From Bathymodiolus brooksi (taxonomy: Eukaryota; Mollusca; Bivalvia; Mytilida; Modiolidae), in NCBI GenBank assembly GCA_963680875.1, contig OY804590.1, positions 17,978,886 through 18,042,885 of the forward strand: DNA of 64,000 nucleotides, in the 5' to 3' direction. The notes under the pieces are model-generated. The model worked only from the letters and a program-made list of their open reading frames with translations, was not told the origin of the DNA and searched no databases. A program made the position numbers and the translations under genes. This document shows positions 42,055 through 52,909 of the stretch, piece by piece (the first letter of the stretch is position 1; each line of letters begins with the position of its first letter).

Positions 42055-45000
42055 AGGGTTAATCAGAAGTCGTAGATCTAAGGACTCGATCGCCAAAGGA
42101 TCTACAAAACATTACACAGAAATCTAAAGATCGAGGAACACGAACCCCAATAAAACGGGTGTGGACCCAGATCCTTCAGGAGGAGTAAGCTGTTCTTGCT
42201 CCAGAGACAATACAATGGCCAAAAGGCGGAAGAGTAAGCAATTCTTGCTCCAGAGACAATACAATGGCCAAAAGACGGAAGAGTAAGCAGTTCTTGCTCC
42301 AGAGACAATACAATGGCCAAAAGACGGAAGAGTAAGCAGTTCTTGCTCCAGAGACAATACAATGGCCAAAAGACGGAAGAGTAAGCAGTTCTTGCTCCAG
42401 AGACAATACAATGGCCAAAGGACGGAAGAGTAAGCAGTTCTTGCTCCAGAGACAATACAATGGCCAAAAGACGGAAGAGTAAGCAGTTCTTGCTCCAGAG
42501 ACAATACAATGGCCAAAAGACGGAAGAGTAAGCAGTTCTTGCTCAAGAGACAATACAATGGCCAAAAGACGGAAGAGTAAGCAGTTCTTGCTCCAGAGAC
42601 AATACAATGGCCAAAGGACGGAAGAGTAAGCAGTTCTTGCTCCAGAGACAATACAATGGCCAAAAGACGGAAGAGTAAGCAGTTCTTGCTCCAGAGACAA
42701 TACAATGGCCAAAAGACGGAAGAGTAAGCAGTTCTTGCTCCAGAGACAATACAATGGCCAAAAGACGGAAGAGTAAGCAGTTCTTGCTCCAGAGACAATA
42801 CAATAGCCAAAAGACGGAAGAGTAAGCAGTTCTTGCTCAAGAGACAATACAATGGCCAAAGGACTGAAGAGTAAGCAGTTCTTGCTCCAGAGACAATACA
42901 ATGGCCAAAAGACGGAAGAGTAAGCAGTTCTTGCTCCAGAGACAATACAATGGCCAAAAGACGGAAGAGTAAACAGTTCTTGCTCAAGAGACAATACAAT
43001 GGCCAAAAGACGGAAGAGTAAGCAGTTCTTGCTCCAGAGACAATACAATGGCCAAAAGACGGAAGAGTAAGCAGTTATTGCTCAAGAGACAATACAATGG
43101 CCAAAAGACGGAAGAGTAAGCCGTTCTTGCTCCAGAGACAATACAATGGCCAAAAGACGGAAGAGTAAGCAGTTCTTGCTCCAGAGACAATACAATGGCC
43201 AAAAGACGGAAGAGTAAGCAGTTCTTGCTCCAGAGACAATACAATGGCCAAAAGACGGAAGAGTAAGCAGTTATTGCTCAAGAGACAATACAATGGCCAA
43301 AAGACGGAAGAGTAAGCCGTTCTTGCTCCAGAGACAATACAATGGCCAAAAGACGGAAGAGTAAGCAGTTCTTGCTCCAGAGACAATACAATGGCCAAAA
43401 GACGGAAGAGTAAGCAGTTCTTGCTCCAGAGACAATACAATGGCCAAAAGACGGAAGAGTAAGCAGTTATTGCTCCAGAAACAATACAATGGCCAAAAGA
43501 CGGAAGAGTAAGCAGTTATTGCTCCAGAAACAATACAATGGCCAAAAGACGGAAGAGTAAGCAGTTCTTGCTCCAGAGACAATACAATGGCCAAAAGACG
43601 GAAGAGTAAGCAGTTATTGCTCCAGAGATAATACAATGACCAAAAGACGGAAGAGTAAGCAGTTCTTGCTCCAGAGACAATACAATGGCCAAAAGACGGA
43701 AGAGTAAGCAGTTCTTGCTCAAGAGACAATACAATGGCCAAAGGACTGAAGAGTAAGCAGTTCTTGCTCCAGAGACAATACAATGGCCAAAAGACGGAAG
43801 AGTAAGCAGTTCTTGCTCCAGAGACAATACAATGGCCAAAAGACGGAAGAGTAAACAGTTCTTGCTCAAGAGACAATACAATGGCCAAAAGACGGAAGAG
43901 TAAGCAGTTCTTGCTCCAGAGACAATACAATGGCCAAAAGACGGAAGAGTAAGCAGTTATTGCTCCAGAGACAATACAATGACCAAAAGACGGAAGAGTA
44001 AGCAGTTATTGCTCCAGAGACAATACAATGACCAAAAGACGGAAGAGTAAGCAGTTATTGCTCCAGAAACAATACAATGGCCAAAAGACGGAAGAGTAAG
44101 CAGTTATTGCTCCAGAAACAATACAATGGCCAAAAGACGGAAGAGTAAGCAGTTCTTGCTCCAGAGACAATACAATGGCCAAAAGACGGAAGAGTAAGCA
44201 GTTATTGCTCCAGAGATAATACAATGGCCAAAAGACGGAAGAGTAAGCAGTTATTGCTCCAGAGATAATACAATGGCCAAAGGACGGAAGAGTAAGCAGT
44301 TCTTGCTCCAGAGACAATACAATGGCCAAAAGACGGAAGAGTAAGCAGTTATTGCTCCAGAGATAATACAATGGCCAAAAGACGGAAGAGTAAGCAGTTA
44401 TTTGCTCCAGAGACAATACAATGGCCAAAAGACGGAAGAGTAAGCAGTTCTTGCTCCAGAGACAATACAATGGCCAAAAGACGGAAGAGTAAGCAGTTAT
44501 TGCTCCAGAGACAATACAATGGCCAAAAGACGGAAGAGTAAGCAGTTATTGCTCCAGAGATAATGCAATAGCCAAAAGACTGAAGAGTAAGCAGTTCTTG
44601 CTCCAGAGACAATACAATGGCCAAAAGACGGAAGAGTAAGCAGTTATTGCTCCAGAGACAATACAATGGCCAAAAGACGGACGAGTAAGCAGTTATTGCT
44701 CCAGAGACAATACAATGGCCAAAAGACGGAAGAGTAAGCAGTTATTGCTCCAGAGATAATGTAATGGCCAAAAGACTGAAGAGTAAGCAGTTATTGCTCC
44801 AGAGATAATACAATGGCCAAAAGACTGAAAAGTAAGCAGTTCTTGCTCCAGAGATAATACAATGGCCAAAAGACGGAAGAGTAAGCAGTTCTTGCTCCAG
44901 AGACAATACAATGGCCAAAAGACGGAAGAGTAAGCAGTTATTGCTCCAGAGACAATACAATGGCCAAAAGACGGAAGAGTAAGCAGTTATTGCTCCAGAG

Positions 45001-46008
45001 ACAATACAATGGCCAAAAGACGGAAGAGTAAGCAGTTCTTGCTCCAGAGACAATACAATGGCCAAAAGACGGAAGAGTAAGCAGTTCTTGCTCCAGAGAC
45101 AATACAATGGCTAAAAGACGGAAGAGTAAGCAGTTATTGCTCCAGAGATAATACAATGGCCAAAAGACGGAAGAGTAAGCAGTTCTTGCTCCAGAGACAA
45201 TACAATGGCCAAAAGACGGAAGAGTAAGCAGTTCTTGCTCCAGAGACAATACAATGGCCAAAAGACGGAAGAGTAAGCAGTTATTGCTCCAGAGACAATA
45301 CAATGACCAAAAGACGGAAGAGTAAGCAGTTATTGCTCGAGATAATGCAATGGCCAAAAGACTGAAGAGTAAGCAGTTCTTGCTCCAGAGACAATACAAT
45401 GGCCAAAAGACGGAAGAGTAAGCAGTTATTGCTCCAGAGACAATACAATGGCCAAAAGACGGAAGAGTAAGCAGTTATTGCTCCAGAGACAATACAATGG
45501 CCAAAAGACGGAAGAGTAAGCAGTTATTGCTCCAGAGATAATGCAATGGCCAAAAGACTGAAGAGTAAGCAGTTATTGCTCCAGAGATAATACAATGGCC
45601 AAAAGACGGAAGAGTAAGCAGTTCTTGCTCCAGAGATAATACAATGGCCAAAAGACGGAAGAGTAAGCAGTTCTTGCTCCAGAGACAATACAATGGCCAA
45701 AAGACGGAAGAGTAAGCAGCTATTGCTCCAGAGACAATACAATGGCCAAAAGACGGAAGAGTAAGCAGTTCTTGCTCCAGAGACAATACAATGGCCAAAA
45801 GACGGAAGAGTAAGCAGTTCTTGCTCCAGAGACAATACAATGGCCAAAAGACGAAGAGTAAGCAGTTCTTGCTCCGGAGACAATACAATGGACAAAAGAA
45901 AAGAAGGAAAAAACAAACAAACAATGATGTAGAAAACACTAGACATAAAACTAAAGATCGAACAACACGAACTCCAGAAAAAAAGCCGAGTGTTACGACA
46001 ACCATGTA
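42055..46008 (-). mobile_element. Penelope-like 3' UTR split by a 49-bp minisatellite of about 75 copies (array 42188-45890)
   Basis: The left flank (42055-42190) is the UTR up to AGTAAGCTGTTCTTGCTCCA; the right flank (45890-46008) restarts at ACAATACAATGGACAAAAGA and runs through AAACTAAAGATCGAAC. Between them the 49-bp unit GAGTAAGCAGTTCTTGCTCC, AGAGACAATACAATGGCCAA, AAGACGGAA repeats about 75 times. Variants (TTATTGCTCC, AGAAACAAT, AGATAATGC, GACTGAAG) cluster. Since 49 is one more than a multiple of three, reading cycles through all frames and leaves minus-strand frames of up to 291 codons; these are artefacts. Confidence 0.95.
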
Positions 46009-46009
46009 A

Positions 46010-46600
46010 CAAGACAATATCCTCTTTGAAGTCACGCGTCTCCATTTATTTCATGTGTTTCCTCGAATTATTAATCTAGAGTCAATAAAATACAAAAATG
46101 TTGTATTATTATATTACTTGTCATAATTTGTGAATACAAATGTATATGTAATGTCATTCATAATTTTGATAGAAGTAACGTGTCTTAGTACTTTAAAACA
46201 CACGTCTAGTCACAACACCAATAATTTTAAAGAAGAAAATAGATATTACTTCCCATTGGTTTAATTAATAACATGGATATTAATTAAAGTCAGTCGTGTT
46301 AACAATACCATATAAGGAGTGACCTATTCTGACAGATTAAACCTGATGGTGATGAATGGATGTATTATCTTGTCTCATAATATATATTTAAATTAAAATT
46401 ATCATCGTTAAATAAATATATTTACTGAACATAGAAACACGGGGAAATTAGATAATACTTTCAACAATTAATTAGTGAACTTTGAGCTGGCCAATGTACT
46501 TGGAAATGTAAAGTGTATGACAAACATTTAAAGATTCCATTGAACAAGAAAAGTTTGAAGAAATCAAAAGGATAAGGAGAAACTGTAGCACGAAGAAGAT
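46010..46600. other. Non-coding stretch, no gene seen
   Basis: AT-rich unique-looking sequence between the 49-bp array and dispersed repeat C; no supported ORF. Confidence 0.4.
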
Positions 46601-46604
46601 AGAA

Positions 46605-46915
46605 AAGAAAAGCTTAAAGACACTAAATAAGGGTAATAACAAAATTACCGAACTCCGAACAATCTTACAAAGGGAAAGTCAAAACTCATAAGTATATAAA
46701 CAGACAAAATCAGTCAACAACCGGAAAACTGTGAAAACCGTAATGACCCTGACTTGGTACAGGCATTTCTAAAGAAATGGTGGGTTGAATCAGATTTTAA
46801 AGCGCCAAATCTCCCGCTCTCATTACGGTTCAAAGGTCCCGGCTGTCACTATAACAGTATTTAAATACAGGAACAAAATAGGTAAAATAGTTGTCAAAGC
46901 AGTACCATATTCGGT
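46605..46915 (-). repeat. Dispersed repeat C, copy 2 (inverted relative to copy 1)
   Basis: The inverse complement of 27757-28050 with small differences. It also contains CTGACTTGGTACAGGCATTT, which resembles the CTGACTTGATACAGGCACTT of repeat D. Confidence 0.85.
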
Positions 46916-47389
46916 GCCAAAGGGATAATCAGAGCCATTATTATGCCCATTAGTTCCTGAGTTACTTAACGTCATCGCTCTGGTACATAGTTTTAGCCAA
47001 AGCTCTAGTGATTTTTAAAATGACCCCGTCTATTCTACTTTCGTTTTAAATGTTTTCATTGTATTTTCTGTAAACACTCAAAATTGGATCTGTCACATGT
47101 TCCCCCTGACTGATATGTCGCGGTGTCATTCAAATATCTGAGGAAACCCCATTCGAGTGACCTTATATCATTAATATATAATGATATGATAGATACCGTC
47201 CTGTCCCTTTTCAGATTGCTCATAGCATGCAAAGCAGTTTAATAACACTTCCATAGTCTCACAATCGGTATTTTTATTGGATGTAAGGATCATAGCATGT
47301 GACCCCTAATTGGGTTTTCTCAGATCTTCCACGCAACTACATACATGTAATTAGTAACAGGTATGGATCTAATTTTAATCTGATTGATC

Positions 47390-47610
47390 TGTAATGAATA
47401 CACGTAAGAGAAAACCGAAGGAACAATGAAAAATGGACAATCCCGAGACACAGGAAATATTGGATACAAGAGACAGGACGAAGTAAGAAAAACAAAACAA
47501 AACGCACAGCACAACAGAGAAAACTAATAGGAGGAATAACACAGACCACACCAAAACCAGAGAGTGAACCCAGGTGCTCGTGTGTTTGCTTGCTAAAATT
47601 GTGTGTTGAA
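47390..47610. repeat. Dispersed repeat family B, copy 3
   Basis: AGAGAAAACCGAAGGAACAA, TGGACAATCCCGAGACACAG, then CACACCAAAACCAGAGAGTG and GAACCCAGGTGCTCGTG, the last resembling the Penelope-like UTR. Confidence 0.6.
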
Positions 47611-47767
47611 TTACAAGCCTACTTACATTGTAACGTTTGTTACTCTGTACTATCAGCACTATAAATCACAGTAGTCCTGGAATATAGTGTACAGTCTTAA
47701 AGTCTAACATGAAGAATAATAGTACAAGGTGATATGTCATCTTATTTCTGTTGTTATCTCTTGCGTT

Positions 47768-48143
47768 TGAGCGTACCTGATGAACGTTATTTTGAGCGTA
47801 CCTGATGAAGGTTATTTTGAGCGTACCTGATGAAGGTTATTTTGATCGTACCTGATGAAGGTTATTTTGATCGTACCTGATGAAGGTTATTTTGAGCGTA
47901 CCTGATGAAGGTTATTTTGAGCGTACCTGATGAAGGTTATTTTGAGCGCACCTGATGAAGGTTATTTTGAGCGTACCTGATGAAGGTTATTTTGATCGTA
48001 CATGATGAAGGTTATTTTGATCGTACCTGATGAAGGTTATTTTGATCGTACCTGATGAAGGTTATTTTGATCGTACATGATGAAGGTTATTTTGAGCGTA
48101 CCTGATGAAGGTTATTTTGATCGTACCTGATGAAGGTTTTTCC
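47768..48143. repeat. 25-bp minisatellite, 15 copies
   Basis: The unit GCGTACCTGATGAAGGTTAT plus TTTGA repeats from 47771 to 48145, with GAGCG and GATCG variants in blocks. Confidence 0.97.
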
Positions 48144-48260
48144 AGAAGCGCGTCGTACTCACTAAATTTGATATCTACGTTTTTCAACAGATGCTGCCTA
48201 TTTCCACGATTTTGACGTTAGATTCTGGAACTGTTCCGACAATGTGGTATTTTGGGGTTT
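48121..48260 (+). mobile_element. Retroelement end sequence from which the 25-bp array grew
   Basis: The last array unit runs straight into TCCAGAAGCGCGTCGTACTC and AAATTTGATATCTACGTTTT, matching 55175-55238 (ACCTGATGAAGGATATTCCA, GAAGCGCGTCGTGTGCAATA), where the unit is present once. Confidence 0.85.
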
Positions 48261-48764
48261 TTCACTTTACCACATAATTTGATATAGAATATAAAAAATA
48301 CAAATAAAAAACGTAAGCGTAGACGACTCGTCACAGAACAACACCCACGCAGAAAGTGAAATCGGTTTGATTTATCTTTTTAATAATTAGGCCTGTTTCT
48401 GTACCTTATGTGGAAATCCCTTGTAACATTTTTTTGTTTATAAGATCTTTGATCTTTGTGACATACAAATTAAATAAGATATATTTCGCACTAGATGTTA
48501 CATTTATAAAAACAAAAGAAATATGAATAAAAAACAATGAAAAATATTTCCTTGCCTGTTGTCCAGTTGCCAGCTGTACGATATAATGTTGGATTTGGCG
48601 GGTTTTCGCTTTTTATGAGTGTTTTCAAAGTGAAAATGTTCTTCTAAAAATAAAAGTGATGTTTCCGCATCCTGAATTGGGTTTGTGCATTGCAGATAGG
48701 AAATGTATTATTTCACTGTCCCTCCTCCTCAAGTCAAGTACATAGCATGCATCAGTTCAAAGAT

Positions 48765-48835
48765 TGATTGATTGATTGATTGGTGTTTAACGCCAACATT
48801 AGCAATATTTCAGCTACATCGTGGCGTTTAGTTCA
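48765..48835 (-). mobile_element. SINE family 1, 3'-end fragment with (GATT)n tail
   Basis: GATTGATTGATTGATTGG precedes TGTTTAACGCCAACATTAGC and CAGCTACATCGTGGCG; on the minus strand this is the SINE end followed by a (CAAT)n tail. Confidence 0.75.
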
Positions 48836-48984
48836 AAGAGTAACAAAGTTGTTGTTACATGAAGTAAATATTATGTCTGTTTTGTGTAAAGAGGAAATTG
48901 TCAGCTCAATCAATCTTTCAAATATTTCGCAATTTCTGAGATGAATATCAACAATAAAGATGAACATATTCACGGCACATCCCC

Positions 48985-49400
48985 TAGACATATTCCTACT
49001 ATGTACTTGCTACCTAAATTACACAAACAACCTTTCGCATTTCGCATTTATCAAATTCTGTTGAAGTACTAGACAAACTTCGTTCCCATCATTGTCAGTT
49101 GACAGTTTTGACTTTTTGACCCTGTATACCACACAAACACATAAACTTATCAAAGACACGTTTTAATATTTAATTAAATGATCATTCAATAAATCAGACT
49201 GTTATTACATATGTATATGATGTAACGAATATAAATCATTTTTAGTGATGATAAAAGATATAAATACTACAATTGAACTTTTTTTGACATTTTTGTTTGG
49301 AGTTTGATAATAAAGTTTTTTTTGTCAAATGTTTGGAATTCCAATGGGAGCGAATTGTGCTTCTCTCATTGCTGATTTGGTTTTGAATATGCAATGAATC
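48985..49400 (+). pseudogene. Penelope-like reverse transcriptase, badly decayed
   Basis: Frame pieces read HIPTMYLLPKLHKQPFAFR (from about 48993), a SFDFLTLYTT-like phrase near 49110 and FGIPMGANCASLIADLVL (from about 49333). These correspond in order to the template-binding and PMGTNC regions of the relic at 52910-53705. The catalytic YIDD part is gone: at about 49400 the sequence ends at a UTR fragment in the opposite orientation. Confidence 0.7.
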
Positions 49401-49411
49401 TTATTGTATGA

Positions 49412-49665
49412 ATAAGAAAGGTTTCAAGATACCAGAATGCGCATAATCGAGGAAGAACAGACAATACAATGGTCAAAAGAAAAAGTACAAAAGGACAAAC
49501 AACGATCTACAAAACATACATATAAAACTAAAGATCGAGTAACACGAACCCCACTAAAAACTGGGGGTGAACTCGGGTGCTCTGAAAAGGTAAGCAGTTC
49601 CTCTTCCACGTGTTTAACCCGTTGTGTTACCGGTGCGATAAATCATGAATGAATCTAGGACCGGA
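49412..49665 (-). mobile_element. Penelope-like element 3' UTR
   Basis: GGTTTCAAGATACCAGAATG, CAGACAATACAATGGTCAAA, AACACGAACCCCACTAAAAA, GGTGAACTCGGGTGCTCTGA and AAGCAGTTCCTCTTCCACG, a nearly complete copy; it ends with ATAAATCATGAATGAATC. Confidence 0.88.
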
Positions 49666-49961
49666 TTGTGATTATGACGAACGAACATATATTAAGCTGC
49701 AATAAAACCTTTCTAAACACTGATTGATTAGTTAATTCAACAATAATTGCAGATACTTAGTGCTTTATCTTAACTGTAAAGAATTCTTATTTTCTTGCGT
49801 TTGTAAAGTAAATGTATCCCATGAACTTACGTTGATTAAAGTTATCTTATATTAATTTTTGGCTTCAGACATATCTATTCATCAAGGTAGCTTGACGCAC
49901 GCGTTTTTTTGTAAGTCATGTAAACATTGTGTAGCTAATTAAGGAAAGAAAAAATATACCG

Positions 49962-49964
<3 letters not shown>

Positions 49965-49994
<30 letters not shown>
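49965..49994. repeat. (TA)n microsatellite
   Basis: About 15 TA units. Confidence 0.9.
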
Positions 49995-49995
<1 letters not shown>

Positions 49996-50439
49996 TGTGA
50001 GTTCATTATTTTTCGTGATACACCAAATTACGTGGATTGTGTAGACAGCATAAAACCACGAAATTAAGAATTTAACGAGTATGTGTCACCATATAGTAGT
50101 GAATCCACTAATTTAAGCATCCATGAAAAGGCAATTTCCCTTCAAACCACAAAAATTGAAATCCAGGAATATAAGTGAATTCACCGTATAAATCATAAAA
50201 GTGAAAAATTTAATTTCATCATGTAAATTGCATTATCATTCAAACAAAACTCGACCTATATATTTAAATAAGTGCAAGTCATTTTCCTGTTGAATAAGAT
50301 GTGTGTCTCGTGTTCTACCAAACTGATTCATTTTCATGTATATTTTATTTATTTTGTGATAGTTTTTTTAATAATAAATTGTCATCGTCTGCAAAATGAA
50401 GCGTCGTCTGTCTAATAATAAAACTCTTACTAGGGTGAG

Positions 50440-50800
50440 AGAGTGGGTGATTGTTGCTTAACGCCCCATGGACAATTTTTCAGCTATATCATGGCGAGAA
50501 CAAGTTGCATTCGATGAGATGATGTCTGCTTTGCATTAGAACAACACGATTAATTGTATTTGTGTAGTGCTAGCTCACTGAAATAACAGTCCGCGGGTAG
50601 ACATGTCGCTCCACTCGGACACATTATCCTGATTCCAGATTATACTATTTCTCCTTAGTGGAGAAACAACAATTAACAAATACAATTTCATAATCTTGTT
50701 TGACCTACATTTTTTTGTATCCGGGACTCGAACCTATGATCTACCACACACGAGGAGAGCACGATATGCATTACACCACTGTATCGGTCTACTTTAAGTA
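50440..50800 (-). mobile_element. SINE family 2 with a clear tRNA-like head
   Basis: On the minus strand: ACCGATACAGTGGTGTAATG (A-box), an anticodon-arm-like stretch, GATCATAGGTTCGAGTCCCG (consensus B-box GGTTCGAGTCC), then a body of about 280 bp ending near the plus-strand phrase GCTTAACGCCCCATGG. The head has tRNA size and spacing; the body differs from SINE family 1 except for the very end. Confidence 0.75.
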
Positions 50801-50944
50801 GGGATCATACAGTACAAATGAATAGTTTAATTTTGTATATGTACATATTTATGTAAGGCTTTTCTTCCTCTTAATAAATTTCCGGAAAATTTAATACCAT
50901 AAACAGTCAACCAGGACATAATTTAAATAAAAACAAAAATATTG

Positions 50945-51215
50945 TTTTATGGTTTATCGTGCTTAACGCCACTTTTAACAATATTTCATGTATATCGTGG
51001 CGGCCAGTTTTATTAGTGGAGGACACCGGAGTACCCGGAGATAACCACCGACCTGTCGCAAGCCACTGACAAACTTTATCACATTATATTGTATCGAGTG
51101 CACCTCGCCATGAACGGGTTCAAACTCACAACTTTAGTGATGATAGGCACTGATTGCACAGGTAGTTGTAATTCCAACTACCATACGATTACGACAACGA
51201 AGACCCCTCTTTGTT
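50945..51215 (-). mobile_element. SINE family 1, near full length
   Basis: GCTTAACGCCACTTTTAACA, TATCGTGGCGGCCAGTTTTA, ACCGACCTGTCGCAAGCCAC, CGGGTTCAAACTCACAAC and TAGTTGTAATTCCAACTACC in minus-strand order. Confidence 0.85.
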
Positions 51216-51235
51216 TAGAAGTTTTCCAGACCTAC

Positions 51236-51290
51236 TAGTGAGTGAGTGAGTGAGTGAGTGAGTGATACAGATACAGATACAAGGACTTTG
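51236..51290. repeat. (GTGA)n and (TACAGA)n microsatellites
   Basis: Seven GTGA units followed by three ATACAG units. Confidence 0.9.
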
Positions 51291-51332
51291 ATCACAGCTG
51301 TTAATTTGATATTTAAACATTTATTGACTAAA

Positions 51333-51340
51333 TATATAAA
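51333..51340 (+). promoter_or_regulatory. TATA box candidate
   Basis: TATATAAA 114 bp upstream of the candidate signal-peptide exon ATG at 51454. Confidence 0.35.
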
Positions 51341-51453
51341 ACAACACCTGTCTATTATTGATGTAATATGAATTTTATTATCTCAAGCTTGAATGTAAAG
51401 AGAGATACAGATTTTGTAGAATTTACTCCACCCTTAAAAGGGGGGATTTTGCC

Positions 51454-51499
51454 ATGCTAATTCGTGAGATTTTGCCATTATTAGTATGTTTGTCTTCAG
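51454..51499 (+). CDS. Candidate first coding exon encoding a signal peptide
   Basis: ATG at 51454 (context TTGCCATGC) encodes MLIREILPLLVCLSS and stops at a perfect splice donor CAG|GTAAGT (51497-51505). The hydrophobic core after a basic residue is typical of secretory signal peptides, and first exons of this size are common. A TATAAA-type box lies upstream. No second exon is recognised downstream, where the Penelope-like relic begins at about 52900, so a chance match or a gene broken by insertions is possible. Confidence 0.3.
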
Positions 51500-52680
51500 G
51501 TAAGTTAGCTTTAACAGAATATCATAGGGTTTCTTATAAACTTGGGGGATCTTTTTAGCTGTCAGTTTTAATAAGTAAATACTTTTCAGTGATAATTAGA
51601 TTCCATATCTGTTTATTAATCTAATATTTCGATAGTTTTATGGAATAGCTCTGCCTTTCTGGGAGCACGATTTAACTTTTTCCCTAAAATATTTGCGCAT
51701 ATGTTTCATGTTCAAGGTTGTTCTGCATGGTTCGTGTCATTGACAGCTTGTTTTACCGCGCAAATCTAATTAGCTTAGTATTTGTTGAAAGTAATCAAAT
51801 ATAATGTGATCTATATAGTAGAGCGCGCTAATCTTATACCCAAACCGTTGTGTATAAAAGCGTAAATTAGCTCGCAATTTGCGCGGTATTTGGTAACATT
51901 ATAGTGCTGTGTTTATTTTAATAGTGTGATATTTGTAGAATATAGGGAGCTTTTAATGAACAATAGCGGACTATTAATTAAATTACAGAGCGCTATATTG
52001 CATCAACAGTCTGCTATTTTTCAGGTAAGGTGAACACAAAAGCACAGTAAGCATGCCTATCCCTATAATAATACCTTATGAAAATATAATCATGTTGCTA
52101 CAGACAGAAAACTTGTCTTTGAAAATAGTGGTATTCAAACCAAAAAGCATCTATGCACTACCGTGAACCCCACTTAATTCCAGCACCGTGTCATGATGTT
52201 GCATGGAATAAAGACTTCCTGATTTAAATTAATTGCATAGAATGTTGCTGTTGAAGTTCTACGTGACATTGACCTTTGACACTTATATCTGAAAATCGGA
52301 ACAGCTCTTTACTTTCGCATGAGCAACCTATTTGTAATTTCAAGGCTTCTCTATCTTTTATTAACATACTATATAGCAGATTAACCGCTAGGTTTCGTGT
52401 TGCTGGTCTAAAGGCTACTGGAGTCGAGTCCAAGTGATTTATATTAACCCATTAACTGGATTAACTCTGGCATATTGTTGTGCCTGTCCACAGCTAGTAC
52501 CTGCATTTCGAACATAATATTTTATTATTAAAGCATTGGAAACCTCGTTGATTACACAAATAATTGGTTTGTGCAATTAATTATGTATACGCTTCGAGTA
52601 ATCCGACAGTCCATGTGTTTTTATGCCTAGCCATAATTCAAACTATGGTTAGACATTATTATTTAAGGCTATCTATGATT
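51500..52680. other. Non-coding stretch, no gene seen
   Basis: Would be intron if the exon at 51454 is real. It includes a second donor-like CAGGTAAGGTG at about 52023. The 69-codon minus frame at 52224-52433 shows no motif. Confidence 0.35.
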
Positions 52681-52909
52681 ATTTATGTCTAGCATTGTTT
52701 ATGAAAATATTTCCCTGATCACCGACAAAATTGGTAGCATTGACGTTCTATATTTAGATCTTAGAAACTTTTGCAATGTAGCAATTCATGACATAAAATT
52801 ACAGAAGTTTATGCCGTTTTACACATCGTGGAATAGATTAAGATTACACTCGCAGTGTACTCGTACAAAGGTAGAAACCCATCAGGTAGTTGTTATTACG
52901 ACTTCAAAT

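Noticed and set aside
42102..46045. Many minus-strand frames of 86-291 codons with the theme CLWSKNCLLFRLLAIVLSLE
   Set aside because: They follow from a 49-bp unit without stops in most frames; all three frames give the same cycling peptide, and the DNA is amplified UTR.
50720..50795. A genuine tRNA gene on the minus strand
   Set aside because: The A- and B-boxes are good, but the sequence continues into a SINE body, and a similar copy exists at 41290-41360.
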